Origin: Kosakonia sacchari
GTDB lineage: Bacteria; Pseudomonadota; Gammaproteobacteria; Enterobacterales; Enterobacteriaceae
DNA: 64,000 nucleotides
NCBI GenBank assembly: GCA_900109485.1
Contig: FOAY01000002.1
Span: forward strand, 478,842 to 542,841
Direction: 5' to 3'
In this document: positions 51,956 to 61,030 of the stretch, piece by piece
Position numbering within the stretch: position 1 is the first letter of the stretch
Layout: each line of letters begins with the position of its first letter
Made by a program: the position numbers and the translations under genes
Notes under the pieces: model-generated
What the model saw: only the letters and a program-made list of their open reading frames with translations
What the model was told of the DNA's origin: nothing
Databases searched by the model: none

Positions 51956-52582
51956 TAAACACCACCTCCTGAGGAGGTGGTCAGCAACAGGTTGGCTCTG
52001 CCAGTAATGCTACTCATGGGAAAATCCGAATCTGTTATCCCCATAACTGATAAGGATTTAACCATGAGTAGATTCCAGAAAGCATCTCATGTGCTCTGGT
52101 GTTGTCAATATCATATTGTTTGGACACCCAAGTACCGATTTCGCATCCTGAGGAACAATGTAGGTAAAGAGGTCTATAAGCAAATAAGGATCTCAAGTGA
52201 ACAGCTTGGGATAGAAGTTGTGGAGCTGAATGTCCAGCTAGATCATGTTCATTTACTGGTAAAGGTGCCGCCACGGCTTTCGATTTCCCATGTAATAGGT
52301 CATTTAAAGGGTAAAACGGCACTTCGATTGTTCAGTAAATTTCCCTACCTGCGAAAGAACAAGCTATGGGGAAATCATTTTTGGGCACGAGGTTACTGCG
52401 TGGATACCGTAGGTATAAACGAAGAAATGATCAGAAAGTATGTGAAGTATCAAGAAAAACATGAAGTTGAAGAGAGCCAGCTTCCACTAAAAGAGGTGTG
52501 AAGGGAAGGCTCTCAGAGTCTGGACTTAGTACGCCCCTATGGGGCGTTATCAATGCCACCTGCTATGCAGGTGGTTTTTTAC
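51956..52582 (+). mobile_element. IS200/IS605-family element, copy 2 (tandem)
   Basis: Direct tandem copy at a spacing of exactly 634 bp, with left hairpin 51962-51980 and right hairpin 52556-52574. By eye it differs from copy 1 at about 26 positions, mostly silent in the gene. The right end joins the decayed ldcC remnant. Confidence 0.85.
52064..52501 (+). CDS. tnpA: IS200/IS605-family transposase TnpA (copy 2)
   Basis: 145 residues, differing from copy 1 only by Ile-to-Val and Ile-to-Leu changes near the HUH motif (I-E-V-V-E-L-N-V-Q-L). The D-H-V-H motif and Y-V-K-Y-Q are intact. The mostly silent differences show that both copies evolved as functional genes before ending up side by side. 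Confidence 0.92.
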   Translation: MSRFQKASHVLWCCQYHIVWTPKYRFRILRNNVGKEVYKQIRISSEQLGIEVVELNVQLDHVHLLVKVPPRLSISHVIGHLKGKTALRLFSKFPYLRKNKLWGNHFWARGYCVDTVGINEEMIRKYVKYQEKHEVEESQLPLKEV

Positions 52583-52586
52583 ACCT

Positions 52587-52866
52587 GCGCTCTATGCCGA
52601 AGATCCTGATTTTTACCGCAATATGCGGATTCAGGATCTAACGCAGGGGATCCATAAGCTTATTCGCCAGTACGATCTACTGCGTTTGATGTTGCAGGCT
52701 TTCGATGTGCTACCGGATATGACGCTGACGCCAGCCGCCCGGTGCTTGATTTCTGTTGATGCTATGCGCGATAGGTCGCCACTATCCGGGCTTTGAAACC
52801 GATATTCACGGCGCGAAACGGGACGAAGAGGGCACTTACCGGGTACGAGTCTTAAAAGCCCGCTAA
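52587..52866 (+). pseudogene. ldcC: Remnant of constitutive lysine decarboxylase ldcC
   Basis: Only 3' pieces remain. 52587 to about 52735 reads A-L-Y-A-E-D-P-D-F-Y and onward through A-F-D-V-L-P-D-M-T-L-T, matching the LdcC C-terminal third. About 50 codons are then missing, and the sequence resumes at 52742 with V-L-D-F in another frame. One base is lost near 52754, after which L-L-M-L-C-A-I-G and H-Y-P-G-F-E-T-D-I-H-G-A-K run to a TAA at 52866 in a third frame. The 5' roughly two thirds of the gene is gone and replaced by the tandem IS elements. E. coli has intact ldcC between accA and yaeR. Confidence 0.88.
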
Positions 52867-52924
52867 TCTCTTGCGGCCTGCAGTGGGCGGGGGTAACGTT
52901 CAGGCATTGAGAAAAGGAGAAACT

Positions 52925-53314
52925 ATGCTGGGTTTAAAACAGGTACATCACATTGCGATCATCGCCACGGATTATGCTGCAAGCAAAGCGTTCTACTGCG
53001 ATATCCTTGGTTTTACGCTACAGAATGAAGTTTATCGCGAGGCGCGCGATTCGTGGAAAGGCGATCTGGCGCTGAACGGGCAGTATGTGATTGAGCTGTT
53101 CTCCTTTCCGTTTCCGCCTGCACGTCCCAGCCGCCCGGAAGCGTGCGGCCTGCGCCATCTGGCGTTCAGCGTTGATGACATCGACCAGGCAGTGGCGCAT
53201 CTGGAATCACATGGCGTGAAGTGTGAAGCGATACGCGTCGATCCCTGCACCGATAAACGTTTCACCTTCTTTAACGATCCCGATGGCTTGCCGCTGGAGC
53301 TTTACCAGCAGTAA
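52925..53314 (+). CDS. yaeR: VOC family protein YaeR
   Basis: Small vicinal-oxygen-chelate (glyoxalase I-like) protein of 129 residues, equal to E. coli. Metal-ligand positions are visible as His in V-H-H-I-A and Glu in V-I-E-L-F, with a C-terminal L-E-L-Y. The substrate is not established. The ATG at 52925 has AAGGAG 5 nt upstream; an in-frame extension starting just after ldcC is not conserved. Confidence 0.95.
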   Translation: MLGLKQVHHIAIIATDYAASKAFYCDILGFTLQNEVYREARDSWKGDLALNGQYVIELFSFPFPPARPSRPEACGLRHLAFSVDDIDQAVAHLESHGVKCEAIRVDPCTDKRFTFFNDPDGLPLELYQQ

Positions 53315-53330
53315 TACTTGCCACACAACG

Positions 53331-53357
53331 CGATGCCCGGTAACGTGCCGGGCATCG
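53331..53357 (+). terminator. Hairpin between yaeR and tilS
   Basis: A perfect 10-bp stem (CGATGCCCGG/CCGGGCATCG) with a 7-nt loop, followed by TTCCGTTTT. It lies 21 bp before the tilS ATG, so it may both attenuate transcription and affect tilS initiation. Confidence 0.6.
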
Positions 53358-53377
53358 CTTCCGTTTTGAAAATCACT

Positions 53378-54673
53378 ATGACCACGCCACTTTTCGCGCC
53401 ATTACCCACTGCATCACGCCAGTTTCTGGTGGCCTTCAGCGGCGGGCTGGATTCGACCGTGCTACTGCACCAAATGATGCTCTGGCGCGAGCAACAGCCC
53501 GATATCCGGCTGCGGGCAATTCATATCCATCATGGGCTTAGTCCGCATGCGAATGCGTGGGTTGAGCATTGCCAGTCGCTTTGCGAGCTCTGGCAGATCC
53601 CGCTAACGGTGCAATACGTGACGCTGGTCGATAATGGCGAGGGCATTGAAGCGCAGGCGCGGAAAGCGCGCTATCAGGCATTTCGTCAGGCGTTGAAGCC
53701 CGGCGAAGTGCTGCTTACCGCGCAGCATCTGGATGATCAGTGCGAAACCGTACTGCTGGCGCTTAAGCGCGGCAGCGGACCTGCGGGGCTTGCCGCGATG
53801 CCGCAAAGTTTGCCCTTTGCCGGAACGCAGCTTATCCGTCCGCTGCTCAACTTTTCGCGTGACACCCTGCATCAATGGGCGCAGCTGCATGATTTGCGCT
53901 GGATTGAGGATGAAAGTAACGCTGACGTCCATTATGACCGCAACTTTTTGCGCCTGCAGGTGCTGCCGCTACTGACGGCGCGCTGGCCGCATTTCACCGA
54001 TGCCGTCGCGCGTAGCGCTGCGCTTTGTGGGGAGCAGGAGCAATTGCTGGATGAGCTACTGGCTGACGAACTGGCGGCGGCGACCACGGAGGAAGGGGCG
54101 CTGAGCATTGCGGCCTTGCAGACGCTGAGCGAAGTTCGCCGCAACGCCCTGTTACGCCGTTGGCTGGCGCAGCAGGGCGCGGTGATGCCATCCCGCGCAA
54201 TGCTTAACCGCTTGTGGTTTGAAGTGGCGCGGGCGCGTGACGATGCGGAGCCTTGCCTGCGGCTGGGTGAGTATGAAGCGCGTCGTTTTCAGGGCAACCT
54301 CTACTGGATTAAAACGCAGCCCAGCCAGCGTAATACGCAACTGAACTGGCCGATGCCTTTTGCGCCGCTGTTGTTACCGGCCGGGCTGGGAGAACTGTCG
54401 CTGATTGCCGGCGGGGAATTGCGGGCGCCGGCTGCGGAAGAGAGGCTTTCTGTGCGTTTCCAGGCGTCTGGTTTGTTACATATCGCCGGTCGTCATGGCG
54501 GACGTAAACTGAAAAAAATCTGGCAGGAGTTTGGCGTGGCGCCCTGGCGGCGCGACACTACGCCGCTGCTGTTTTATGGCGAAACGTTAATCGCAGCGGC
54601 GGGGGTGTTTGTTACGCAACAAGGGCTTAAAACGGCCGGACAGGAAGGCGTGAAGCTGGTGTGGAAAAAGTAG
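53378..54673 (+). CDS. tilS: tRNA(Ile)-lysidine synthetase
   Basis: Converts C34 of the CAU-anticodon tRNA(Ile) to lysidine so that it reads AUA. The 431 residues have the N-type PP-loop S-G-G-L-D-S at 21-26, a central domain and the C-terminal domain with G-R-x-G-G-R-K-L-K-K. The ATG at 53378 gives the E. coli-like length, although the Shine-Dalgarno is poor; an earlier in-frame start would cross the upstream hairpin. The middle of the protein diverges more from E. coli than its neighbours do. Confidence 0.96.
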   Translation: MTTPLFAPLPTASRQFLVAFSGGLDSTVLLHQMMLWREQQPDIRLRAIHIHHGLSPHANAWVEHCQSLCELWQIPLTVQYVTLVDNGEGIEAQARKARYQAFRQALKPGEVLLTAQHLDDQCETVLLALKRGSGPAGLAAMPQSLPFAGTQLIRPLLNFSRDTLHQWAQLHDLRWIEDESNADVHYDRNFLRLQVLPLLTARWPHFTDAVARSAALCGEQEQLLDELLADELAAATTEEGALSIAALQTLSEVRRNALLRRWLAQQGAVMPSRAMLNRLWFEVARARDDAEPCLRLGEYEARRFQGNLYWIKTQPSQRNTQLNWPMPFAPLLLPAGLGELSLIAGGELRAPAAEERLSVRFQASGLLHIAGRHGGRKLKKIWQEFGVAPWRRDTTPLLFYGETLIAAAGVFVTQQGLKTAGQEGVKLVWKK

Positions 54674-54700
54674 AGGGCAGCCTGCGCTGCCCGTTGAATA

Positions 54701-54961
54701 TCAGGACTCGCTCACCACGACGGTGCCGATTTCAGGATGGCTGAAGCTGGCAATTTTATCGAGACGCACTTCGCGTGAAACGCCTGCGACATCTACTACC
54801 AGATACTCCACATTTTTACGTGAGACTAAATCGTTGGCTTTGGCGCTGAGCACCTCGCCGTCTTTCAATTCCAGCGCCAATAAAAGATGATGCTGGCAGG
54901 CGAGTTCAAGATTGTCATAGTCATCACAGTTGATGGGTTGATAGGCATCATTCATTGACAT
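54701..54961 (-). CDS. rof: Rho-binding antiterminator Rof
   Basis: Small Sm-like protein that binds Rho hexamers and inhibits Rho-dependent termination. The 86 residues match E. coli Rof closely: [13 protein letters not shown] and the end S-F-S-H-P-E-I-G. It overlaps the yaeP end by 14 bases and is convergent with tilS. Confidence 0.95.
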   Translation of the reverse strand: MSMNDAYQPINCDDYDNLELACQHHLLLALELKDGEVLSAKANDLVSRKNVEYLVVDVAGVSREVRLDKIASFSHPEIGTVVVSES

Positions 54962-55148
54962 AATCGCTCACCAGTAAGTTCGCGGCCGCATATGCCGCCT
55001 TTTCCCTGACCGACTCTGAAAGGGTGTCATCCGACGCCATTTCATTCAGCACTTTCAACACGCACCCCAGCGCATCCGGGATATACCCCAAATCTCCGCT
55101 GGCGATTTCCGCATACCGTTTGCGTACTAACTCACAATAATTGTTCAC
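54948..55148 (-). CDS. yaeP: UPF0253 family protein YaeP
   Basis: Conserved 66-residue protein of unknown function that is always paired with rof in enterobacteria. It is helical and acidic, ending L-V-S-D-Y-V-N-E. The start is GTG at 55148 with a perfect AGGAGG upstream. An ATG two bases earlier is followed directly by a stop, so it cannot be the start of a long frame. Confidence 0.92.
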   Translation of the reverse strand: MNNYCELVRKRYAEIASGDLGYIPDALGCVLKVLNEMASDDTLSESVREKAAYAAANLLVSDYVNE

Positions 55149-55343
55149 ATCTCCTCCTGTCAGCTACCTGACTTTACTGTGAGATAACACTAAGCCTACG
55201 AAGATTAATACTGTTTAGCAAGGCGACTATACCATAGCTTATCCGCCATTATCAGCGTGATGGCGAATGATGCGTACAAGAGATAACAGCGCTTTGACCC
55301 TGAATTCGCTACAATAGCGGCCATTTTATGCAGGAGTGGTGTT

Positions 55344-55889
55344 ATGGCCTTAAAAGCGACTATTTATAAAGCGACGGTGAATGTTGCCGATCTGGATCGT
55401 AATCAGTTTTTAGATGCGACGCTGACGCTGGCCCGCCATCCTTCTGAAACCCAGGAGCGCTTGATGTTGCGCCTGCTGGCGTGGATCAAATACGCCGATG
55501 AGCGGCTGCAATTCACCCGCGGCCTGAGCGCTGAAGATGAGCCGGAAGCCTGGCTGCGTAATGATTATCTGGGAATTGATTTGTGGATCGAACTGGGGCT
55601 GCCGGACGAAAAACGGTTGAAGAAAGCCTGTACACAGGCGAAAGACGTGGTGTTATTTGTCTACAATTCCCGGGCGGCGCAGATCTGGTGGCAGCAAAAT
55701 CAAAGCCGTTGCGCGAGCTTCGGCAACTTAAGCATCTGGTATCTGGATGATGAGCAACTGGCGGCGCTCAGCGCATTTGCCAACGATCGCACCATGACAC
55801 TACAGGCCACCTTGCAGGATGGCGCCATCTGGCTTTCCGATGATACGCAGAATCGGGAATTCCACCTTGAAGCCTGGCAGCAGCCATGA
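55344..55889 (+). CDS. yaeQ: YaeQ family protein
   Basis: 181-residue protein of the YaeQ family, whose fold resembles PD-(D/E)xK nucleases; its function is unsettled, though E. coli YaeQ was once reported to compensate for RfaH loss. [10 protein letters not shown] at the N-terminus is characteristic. A GGAG site precedes the ATG. It overlaps arfB by four bases and is divergent from yaeP. Confidence 0.94.
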   Translation: MALKATIYKATVNVADLDRNQFLDATLTLARHPSETQERLMLRLLAWIKYADERLQFTRGLSAEDEPEAWLRNDYLGIDLWIELGLPDEKRLKKACTQAKDVVLFVYNSRAAQIWWQQNQSRCASFGNLSIWYLDDEQLAALSAFANDRTMTLQATLQDGAIWLSDDTQNREFHLEAWQQP

Positions 55890-56308
55890 TTACGATTTCC
55901 CGCACTGTCTCCATTGCTGAGGATGAGCTGGAGATCACCGCCGTGCGGGCGCAGGGTGCGGGTGGCCAGCATGTGAATAAAAGCTCGACCGCTATCCACC
56001 TGCGTTTTGATATTCGGGCGTCAAGCCTGCCTGAGTATTATAAGGCGCGTTTACTGGAAGCTTCGCACCATCTGATCAGTAGCGATGGCTGGGTTGTGAT
56101 AAAAGCGCAGGAATATCGCAGCCAGGAGATGAACCGCGAAGCGGCGATCGCGCGTCTGGTGGCATTGATCAAAGAATTGACCGCAGTGCAAAAGAGCCGT
56201 CGGGCAACGCGCCCGACCCGCGCATCGAAAGAGCGCCGGTTAACGAGCAAGGCGCAAAAGTCGTCGGTAAAAGCGCTGCGTGGCAAAGTCCGTCGCCATG
56301 ATGGGTGA
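55886..56308 (+). CDS. arfB: Alternative ribosome-rescue factor B
   Basis: Peptidyl-tRNA hydrolase that rescues ribosomes stalled on non-stop mRNA. The 140 residues have the catalytic G-G-Q motif (G-A-G-G-Q-H-V-N-K) near residue 28 and a basic, lysine/arginine-rich C-terminal tail that enters the empty mRNA channel. It overlaps yaeQ at ATGA. Confidence 0.96.
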   Translation: MITISRTVSIAEDELEITAVRAQGAGGQHVNKSSTAIHLRFDIRASSLPEYYKARLLEASHHLISSDGWVVIKAQEYRSQEMNREAAIARLVALIKELTAVQKSRRATRPTRASKERRLTSKAQKSSVKALRGKVRRHDG

Positions 56309-56343
56309 CGGGCAGTAACAGAATTGAGCATAAGGAATCGAGT

Positions 56344-57039
56344 GTGAAAAAAACGATTTTCTCTCTGCTGGCCGGGTGTACGTTGTTTGCCCTTTTCGGC
56401 TGTAATAATCGGGGTGATAACGAAATGGTGCAGCCGACGCAAGTCGAAGAGCTGAAACCGATGCAGCAGAGCTGGCGCGGCGTTTTACCTTGTGCCGATT
56501 GCGAAGGTATCGAAACGTCGCTGTTTCTGGAAAAGGATGGCAGTTGGGTAATGAACCAGCGCTACCAGGGCGGGAAAGGTCCGGCGGTATTTGGCTCTTA
56601 CGGCAACTGGGCGCGTACGGCCGATAAACTGATCCTTACCGATACTGAGGGTGACAAAACGTATTTCCGTGCGAAGGGCGACGCGCTGGAGATGCTGGAT
56701 CGGGAAGGTAATCCGATTCACTCGCAACTGAACTACACGCTGCAACCGGTGAAAGCGTCGCTTCCGGCAACGCCAATGGCAATGCGCGGTATGTACCGAT
56801 ATATGGCTGATGCTGCCGTGTTTACGGACTGTGCAACCGGGAAGCAGGTTTCAGTGGCAAGCAATGCTCAGCTTGAGCGTGATTATGCTGCTGCGCGCGG
56901 TACCGAAAGCAAACCGATTCTGCTGGTGGTGGAAGGGCATTTTGCCTTTGAACCGAACCCGGATACCGGTGCGCCACAGAAAGTGCTGGTCATCAATAAG
57001 AAAGGGCAGTTCAGCGCCAACAAAGACTGTGATGATTAA
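56344..57039 (+). CDS. nlpE: Envelope stress-response outer-membrane lipoprotein NlpE
   Basis: Sensor lipoprotein that activates the Cpx response on surface contact or lipoprotein-trafficking defects; also called CutF. The 231 residues have a lipobox L-F-G-C with lipidated Cys20, an N-terminal barrel with a C-A-D-C pair, and a C-terminal OB domain with two further cysteines. The start is GTG at 56344 with AAGGA upstream. It ends N-K-D-C-D-D, slightly shorter than E. coli. yaeF, present next in E. coli, is missing. Confidence 0.95.
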   Translation: MKKTIFSLLAGCTLFALFGCNNRGDNEMVQPTQVEELKPMQQSWRGVLPCADCEGIETSLFLEKDGSWVMNQRYQGGKGPAVFGSYGNWARTADKLILTDTEGDKTYFRAKGDALEMLDREGNPIHSQLNYTLQPVKASLPATPMAMRGMYRYMADAAVFTDCATGKQVSVASNAQLERDYAAARGTESKPILLVVEGHFAFEPNPDTGAPQKVLVINKKGQFSANKDCDD

Positions 57040-57058
57040 GCCTCCGGCACCATAAAAA

Positions 57059-57101
57059 ACTGCACCTTACTCAGTTGGGTGTCCAACTTTTGGGGTGCAG
57101 T
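57059..57101. repeat. 43-bp imperfect palindrome, possible IS3-type end remnant
   Basis: ACTGCACC (57059-57066) pairs with GGTGCAGT (57094-57101), and an inner GTTGG pairs with CCAAC. Read inward from the right the arm is ACTGCACCCCAAAAGTTGG, which resembles terminal repeats of IS3-family elements. It could equally be a native structure at the proS 3' end. Confidence 0.5.
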
Positions 57102-57124
57102 CCAGAGCGGGGCTTTTTGTCGGC

Positions 57125-58843
57125 TTAGCCTTTAATGGCTTTCACCAGGTAATCAAGGATGTCGCCGGTTTTGATGAGCTGCTTCTCGCCGTTACGACGA
57201 TATTTGTATTCAATATCGTCGTTGTCGAGGTTGCGATCGCCGATCACCACCGTATGCGGGATACCGATCAGTTCCATATCAGCAAACATCACGCCTGGAC
57301 GCTCTTTACGGTCATCCATCAGCACTTCAATGCCCTGCGCGCGCAGTTCGGCGTAGAGTTTTTCCGCCAGTTCCTGCACACGGTAGGATTTGTGCATGTT
57401 CATCGGCAGCAGCGCAACCTGGAACGGCGCGATAGCGTCCGGCCAGATGATCCCGCGCTCGTCATTGTTTTGCTCGATCGCCGCCGCCACCACGCGCGTT
57501 ACACCGATACCGTAGCAGCCCATGGTCAGGATCTGGTTGCGGCCATCTTCACCCTGTACCGCCGCGTTCAGCGCCTGGGAGTACTTGGTGCCGAGCTGGA
57601 AAATATGACCCACTTCGATACCGCGTTTAATCAGCAGCGTACCTTTACCGTCCGGGCTTGGATCGCCAGCGACAACGTTACGGATATCCGCCACTTCCGG
57701 CGTCACGACATCGCGATCCCAGTTGATACCAAAGTAGTGTTTACCGTCGATGTTCGCACCTGCAGAGAAGTCGCTCATCGCGGCAACGGTACGGTCGATC
57801 ACCACCGGAACTGGCATATTTACCGGGCCAAGGGAACCAGGACCGGCATTGACCACGGCGCGAATTTCCGCTTCGGTGGCAAAAGTTAACGGCGCAGCAA
57901 CCTGCGGCAGTTTTTCCGCTTTCACTTCGTTCAGTTCGTGGTCGCCGCGTACCAGCAGCGCAACCAGCGGATAGCTGTTGCCTTCCACCGCTTTCACCAG
58001 CAGCGTTTTTACCGTTTTCTCAATCGGCAGGTTGAACTGTTCAACCAGCTCGGAGATGGTTTTCGCGTTTGGCGTGTCAACCAGCGTCATTTCCTGCGTG
58101 GCGGCAGCGCGCGGCTCTTTTGGCGCCAGCGCTTCAGCAAACTCAATGTTGGCGGCGAAATCGGAGGAGTCAGAGAAGATCACATCATCTTCACCGCTCT
58201 GCGCCAGCACCTGAAATTCATGAGATGCGCTACCGCCGATCGAGCCGGTATCGGCCTGTACAGCGCGGAAATCCAGCCCCATACGGCTGAAGATTTTGCT
58301 GTAGGCGGCGTACATTGCATCATAGGTTTCCTGCAAGGATTCCTGAGAGGTATGGAAAGAGTAAGCATCTTTCATCAGGAATTCGCGGGAACGCATAACG
58401 CCAAAGCGCGGGCGCACTTCATCGCGGAACTTGGTCTGGATCTGGAAGAAGTTCAGCGGCAGCTGTTTGTAGGAGTTCAGCTCGTTACGGATCAGATCGG
58501 TGATGACTTCTTCGTGAGTCGGGCCGAGGACGAACGGGCGATCGCCGCGATCAACAAAACGCAGCAGTTCCGGGCCATACTGCTCCCAGCGGCCGCTTTC
58601 CTGCCACAGATCGGCTGGCTGCACCACTGGCATGGACACCTCAATCGCACCGGCGTTATTCATCTCTTCACGCACGATGTTTTCGACTTTTTTCAGGACG
58701 CGCAGACCGGTCGGCAGCCAGGTGTATAACCCGGAGGCCAGTTTGCGGATCATCCCGGCGCGCAGCATCAGCTGGTGGCTGATGACTTCGGCGTCGGCAG
58801 GCGTCTCCTTAAGAGTGGAGAGCAAGTATTGGCTAGTACGCAT
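57125..58843 (-). CDS. proS: Prolyl-tRNA synthetase
   Basis: Class II synthetase of bacterial (ProS type 1) architecture, with 572 residues as in E. coli. Motif 2 appears as F-R-D-E-x-R-P-R-F-G, an inserted YbaK-like editing domain (about 225-400) removes mischarged Ala, and motif 3 G-C-Y-G-I-G-V-T-R is followed by the anticodon-binding domain. The ATG at 58843 starts M-R-T-S-Q-Y; an in-frame start 18 codons earlier is unconserved. The Shine-Dalgarno is weak. Confidence 0.98.
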   Translation of the reverse strand: MRTSQYLLSTLKETPADAEVISHQLMLRAGMIRKLASGLYTWLPTGLRVLKKVENIVREEMNNAGAIEVSMPVVQPADLWQESGRWEQYGPELLRFVDRGDRPFVLGPTHEEVITDLIRNELNSYKQLPLNFFQIQTKFRDEVRPRFGVMRSREFLMKDAYSFHTSQESLQETYDAMYAAYSKIFSRMGLDFRAVQADTGSIGGSASHEFQVLAQSGEDDVIFSDSSDFAANIEFAEALAPKEPRAAATQEMTLVDTPNAKTISELVEQFNLPIEKTVKTLLVKAVEGNSYPLVALLVRGDHELNEVKAEKLPQVAAPLTFATEAEIRAVVNAGPGSLGPVNMPVPVVIDRTVAAMSDFSAGANIDGKHYFGINWDRDVVTPEVADIRNVVAGDPSPDGKGTLLIKRGIEVGHIFQLGTKYSQALNAAVQGEDGRNQILTMGCYGIGVTRVVAAAIEQNNDERGIIWPDAIAPFQVALLPMNMHKSYRVQELAEKLYAELRAQGIEVLMDDRKERPGVMFADMELIGIPHTVVIGDRNLDNDDIEYKYRRNGEKQLIKTGDILDYLVKAIKG

Positions 58844-58955
58844 GTTGTTACGGTTCCATTTGGACAATCGGAACAGGCCCGAAATCAGGCCTGACACAAA
58901 AAAAGTGGTTTAGTTTATCAGCCTGGCAGAGATGCCAAAAGAGAGGGGAATAAAA

Positions 58956-59663
58956 TTAGCGCGCTTCCAGCGCAAAGACTTCGAATCCCGCCGCCGTTAC
59001 GCGCCAGCGCACATTAAAATCCAGCAGCCAGACGGCGTAAGTCTTCCCTTGCTCTTCCTCTTTTCGGTAGGCCGGACGCGGATCCTGCGCCAGCACTTCC
59101 AGCAAAAAGGCTTTGAAGTGGGGATAACGCTTTTCCAGCCCGCTAAGCTGCGACTCCACGTCGGGTGTAAAGCTCACCGGGATATCGGCAACCGGTGCCT
59201 GCTGTGCGTAGCTGGCCTGTGCATCGGGCACGGCTTCGGCAAAGGGTAGATAAGGTTTGATATCCACCACCGGCGTGCCATCGACCAGATCCAGGCTGCC
59301 GAGCTGTAAAATCACCTGATCTTTATGGCAGCGGATCCCGTTTAATTCGACCAGCGACATGCCGATCGGATTGGGGCGAAACGTTGATCGCGTGGCGAAC
59401 ACGCCCATTCTTGCATTGCCCCCGAGCCGCGGTGGGCGCACGGTAGGACGCCATCCACCTTCCATCGTTTGATGAAAAACGAAAAGCACCCACAAATGGC
59501 TGAACCCTTCGAGGCCGCGCACCGCATCGGGTTGATTATAGGGAGGAAGCAAGTGAAGTTCGCCGCCGCCATGTTTCACCAGACCCGGCTGGCGCGGTAC
59601 GGCAAACTTCTCTTTATACGGCGAACGGATGACACCTATTTGCCCGAAAGCAAAGGTACTCAT
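58956..59663 (-). CDS. trmO: tRNA (N6-threonylcarbamoyladenosine37-N6)-methyltransferase TrmO (YaeB/TsaA)
   Basis: SAM-dependent enzyme that methylates t6A37 in threonine tRNAs and uses an unusual single-sheet beta-barrel fold. The 235 residues equal E. coli and carry the family motifs G-V-F-A-T-R-S-x-x-R-P-N-P-I-G and D-L-V-D-G-T-P-V-x-D-I-K-P-Y. Its ATG overlaps the rcsF stop by four bases, so the two are cotranscribed. Confidence 0.96.
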   Translation of the reverse strand: MSTFAFGQIGVIRSPYKEKFAVPRQPGLVKHGGGELHLLPPYNQPDAVRGLEGFSHLWVLFVFHQTMEGGWRPTVRPPRLGGNARMGVFATRSTFRPNPIGMSLVELNGIRCHKDQVILQLGSLDLVDGTPVVDIKPYLPFAEAVPDAQASYAQQAPVADIPVSFTPDVESQLSGLEKRYPHFKAFLLEVLAQDPRPAYRKEEEQGKTYAVWLLDFNVRWRVTAAGFEVFALEAR

Positions 59664-60067
59664 TTTGCCGAAACGTCGAGTGCGGAACCCACGCAGATGG
59701 CCTGGCGGTAGCAGCCCGGAGTACCGCTGGTCACTTCACAGCTATGCAGCAGAACGGCATTGGCTTTGGCTTTTTTCGAGGCATTAATCTGCATGCGTTT
59801 GCGGGCGGTCGGGATGTTCGGCGGGGAGTCCTGGTTGCTTGCCTGACAGGATTCACCGGTTACTTCACCCAGATCGCGGAACGGTTTACCCACTAAATCT
59901 TGTGCATCAGTAATGATGCGCACCGGGGCAGGGCGTGTCACTTTCGGTTTTACCGGCTCTGATTTTGGCGTCACTGCGCTACTTTGTACCGGTTCGACAG
60001 GGGATCTGCTTAGCAGGGAGCAGCCGCTCAACATGAGTGCTAATAAACAGATCGGTAAAGCACGCAT
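59660..60067 (-). CDS. rcsF: Outer-membrane lipoprotein RcsF, sensor of the Rcs phosphorelay
   Basis: Surface-exposed lipoprotein that reports envelope damage to IgaA and RcsC. The 135 residues have a lipobox L-S-G-C with lipidated Cys16, a proline-rich disordered linker (about 25-50) that threads through outer-membrane barrels, and a folded domain with four cysteines forming two disulfides. It forms a unit with trmO. Confidence 0.96.
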   Translation of the reverse strand: MRALPICLLALMLSGCSLLSRSPVEPVQSSAVTPKSEPVKPKVTRPAPVRIITDAQDLVGKPFRDLGEVTGESCQASNQDSPPNIPTARKRMQINASKKAKANAVLLHSCEVTSGTPGCYRQAICVGSALDVSAK

Positions 60068-60129
60068 AATCTTTCCTCAAAGTGATTTTCTCAACGCCGC
60101 TTATTGAATCAGGGACGTGCACAAATGAC

Positions 60130-60151
60130 AAGGCGGGCTTTCGCCCGCCTT
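60130..60151 (-). terminator. Hairpin after metQ
   Basis: A perfect 9-bp stem (AAGGCGGGC/GCCCGCCTT) with a 4-nt loop lies 24 nt beyond the metQ stop. The U-tail is weak, so termination may be partial or the hairpin may protect the 3' end. Confidence 0.6.
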
Positions 60152-60175
60152 GAATGATATTACAGACTGAGGAGA

Positions 60176-60991
60176 TTACCAGCCTTTCACCGCGCCGCCA
60201 TTGAAGACTTTGTTCGCCGCTTCGTTCACTTCATCAGACTGGAAAGCCTGGACGAATTTTTTCACGTTTTCCGCGTCTTTGTTATCTTCACGGGCAACGA
60301 TCAGGTTCACGTACGGTGAGTCTTTATCTTCAACGAAGATACCGTCTTTTGCCGGAGTCAGGCCGATCTGGCTGGCGTAAGTGGTGTTGATTACCGCCAG
60401 TGCAATCTGCGCGTCATCCAGAGAGCGCGGCAACTGCGGCGCTTCCAACTCAACAATTTTCAGGTTTTTCGGGTTTTCGGTGATGTCCAGTACGGTCGGC
60501 ATCAAGCCCACGCCGTCTTTCAGTTTGATCAGACCCTGTTTCTGCAACAGCAGCAGGGAACGGCCGAGGTTAGTCGGATCGTTTGGTACGGCGACCTGAG
60601 AACCATCCTGCAATTCAGACAGTGATTTGATTTTTTTGGAGTAGCCTGCAATCGGATAAACAAACGTGTTGCCGACCGGAACCAGTTTGAAGCCGCGATC
60701 TTTGATCTGCTGATCGAGGTACGGTTTGTGCTGGAAGGCGTTAGCATCGATATCGCCTTTGCTCAGCGCTTCGTTTGGCAGCACGTAGTCGTTAAAAGTC
60801 ACCAGTTCAACGTCGAGGCCATATTTCTCTTTCGCCACTTTCTGTGCGACTTCGGCAACCTGCTGTTCAGCACCAACAATCACACCGACTTTGATGTGAT
60901 TCGGATCCTTTTCATCCTGGCCGCATCCGACCAGCGCCAGAGAACCAAGCAGAGCACCTACCGCTGCAAAGGTCTTGAATTTAAAAGCCAT
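60176..60991 (-). CDS. metQ: Methionine-binding lipoprotein MetQ
   Basis: Substrate-binding lipoprotein of the MetNIQ importer for L- and D-methionine. The 271 residues have a signal peptide with lipobox L-V-G-C (Cys23) and the NlpA-family fold with H-I-K-V-G-V and P-Y-L-D-Q-Q-I. It is the last gene of the metNIQ operon, 39 bp after metI. Confidence 0.98.
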   Translation of the reverse strand: MAFKFKTFAAVGALLGSLALVGCGQDEKDPNHIKVGVIVGAEQQVAEVAQKVAKEKYGLDVELVTFNDYVLPNEALSKGDIDANAFQHKPYLDQQIKDRGFKLVPVGNTFVYPIAGYSKKIKSLSELQDGSQVAVPNDPTNLGRSLLLLQKQGLIKLKDGVGLMPTVLDITENPKNLKIVELEAPQLPRSLDDAQIALAVINTTYASQIGLTPAKDGIFVEDKDSPYVNLIVAREDNKDAENVKKFVQAFQSDEVNEAANKVFNGGAVKGW

Positions 60992-61030
60992 GTTATTTCC
61001 CTTCTCTCAGAGTCGTTATGTTGTGTAACG

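Noticed and set aside
51267..52600. A TnpB/IscB RNA-guided nuclease or omega RNA with the IS elements
   Set aside because: Each element has room only for the 145-residue TnpA; there is no accessory gene, so this is the IS200 group without tnpB.
52539..52796. An 85-codon open frame running from the end of IS copy 2 into ldcC
   Set aside because: It is a chance fusion of IS right-end sequence with one frame of the ldcC remnant; it ends in the wrong frame of the deleted gene.
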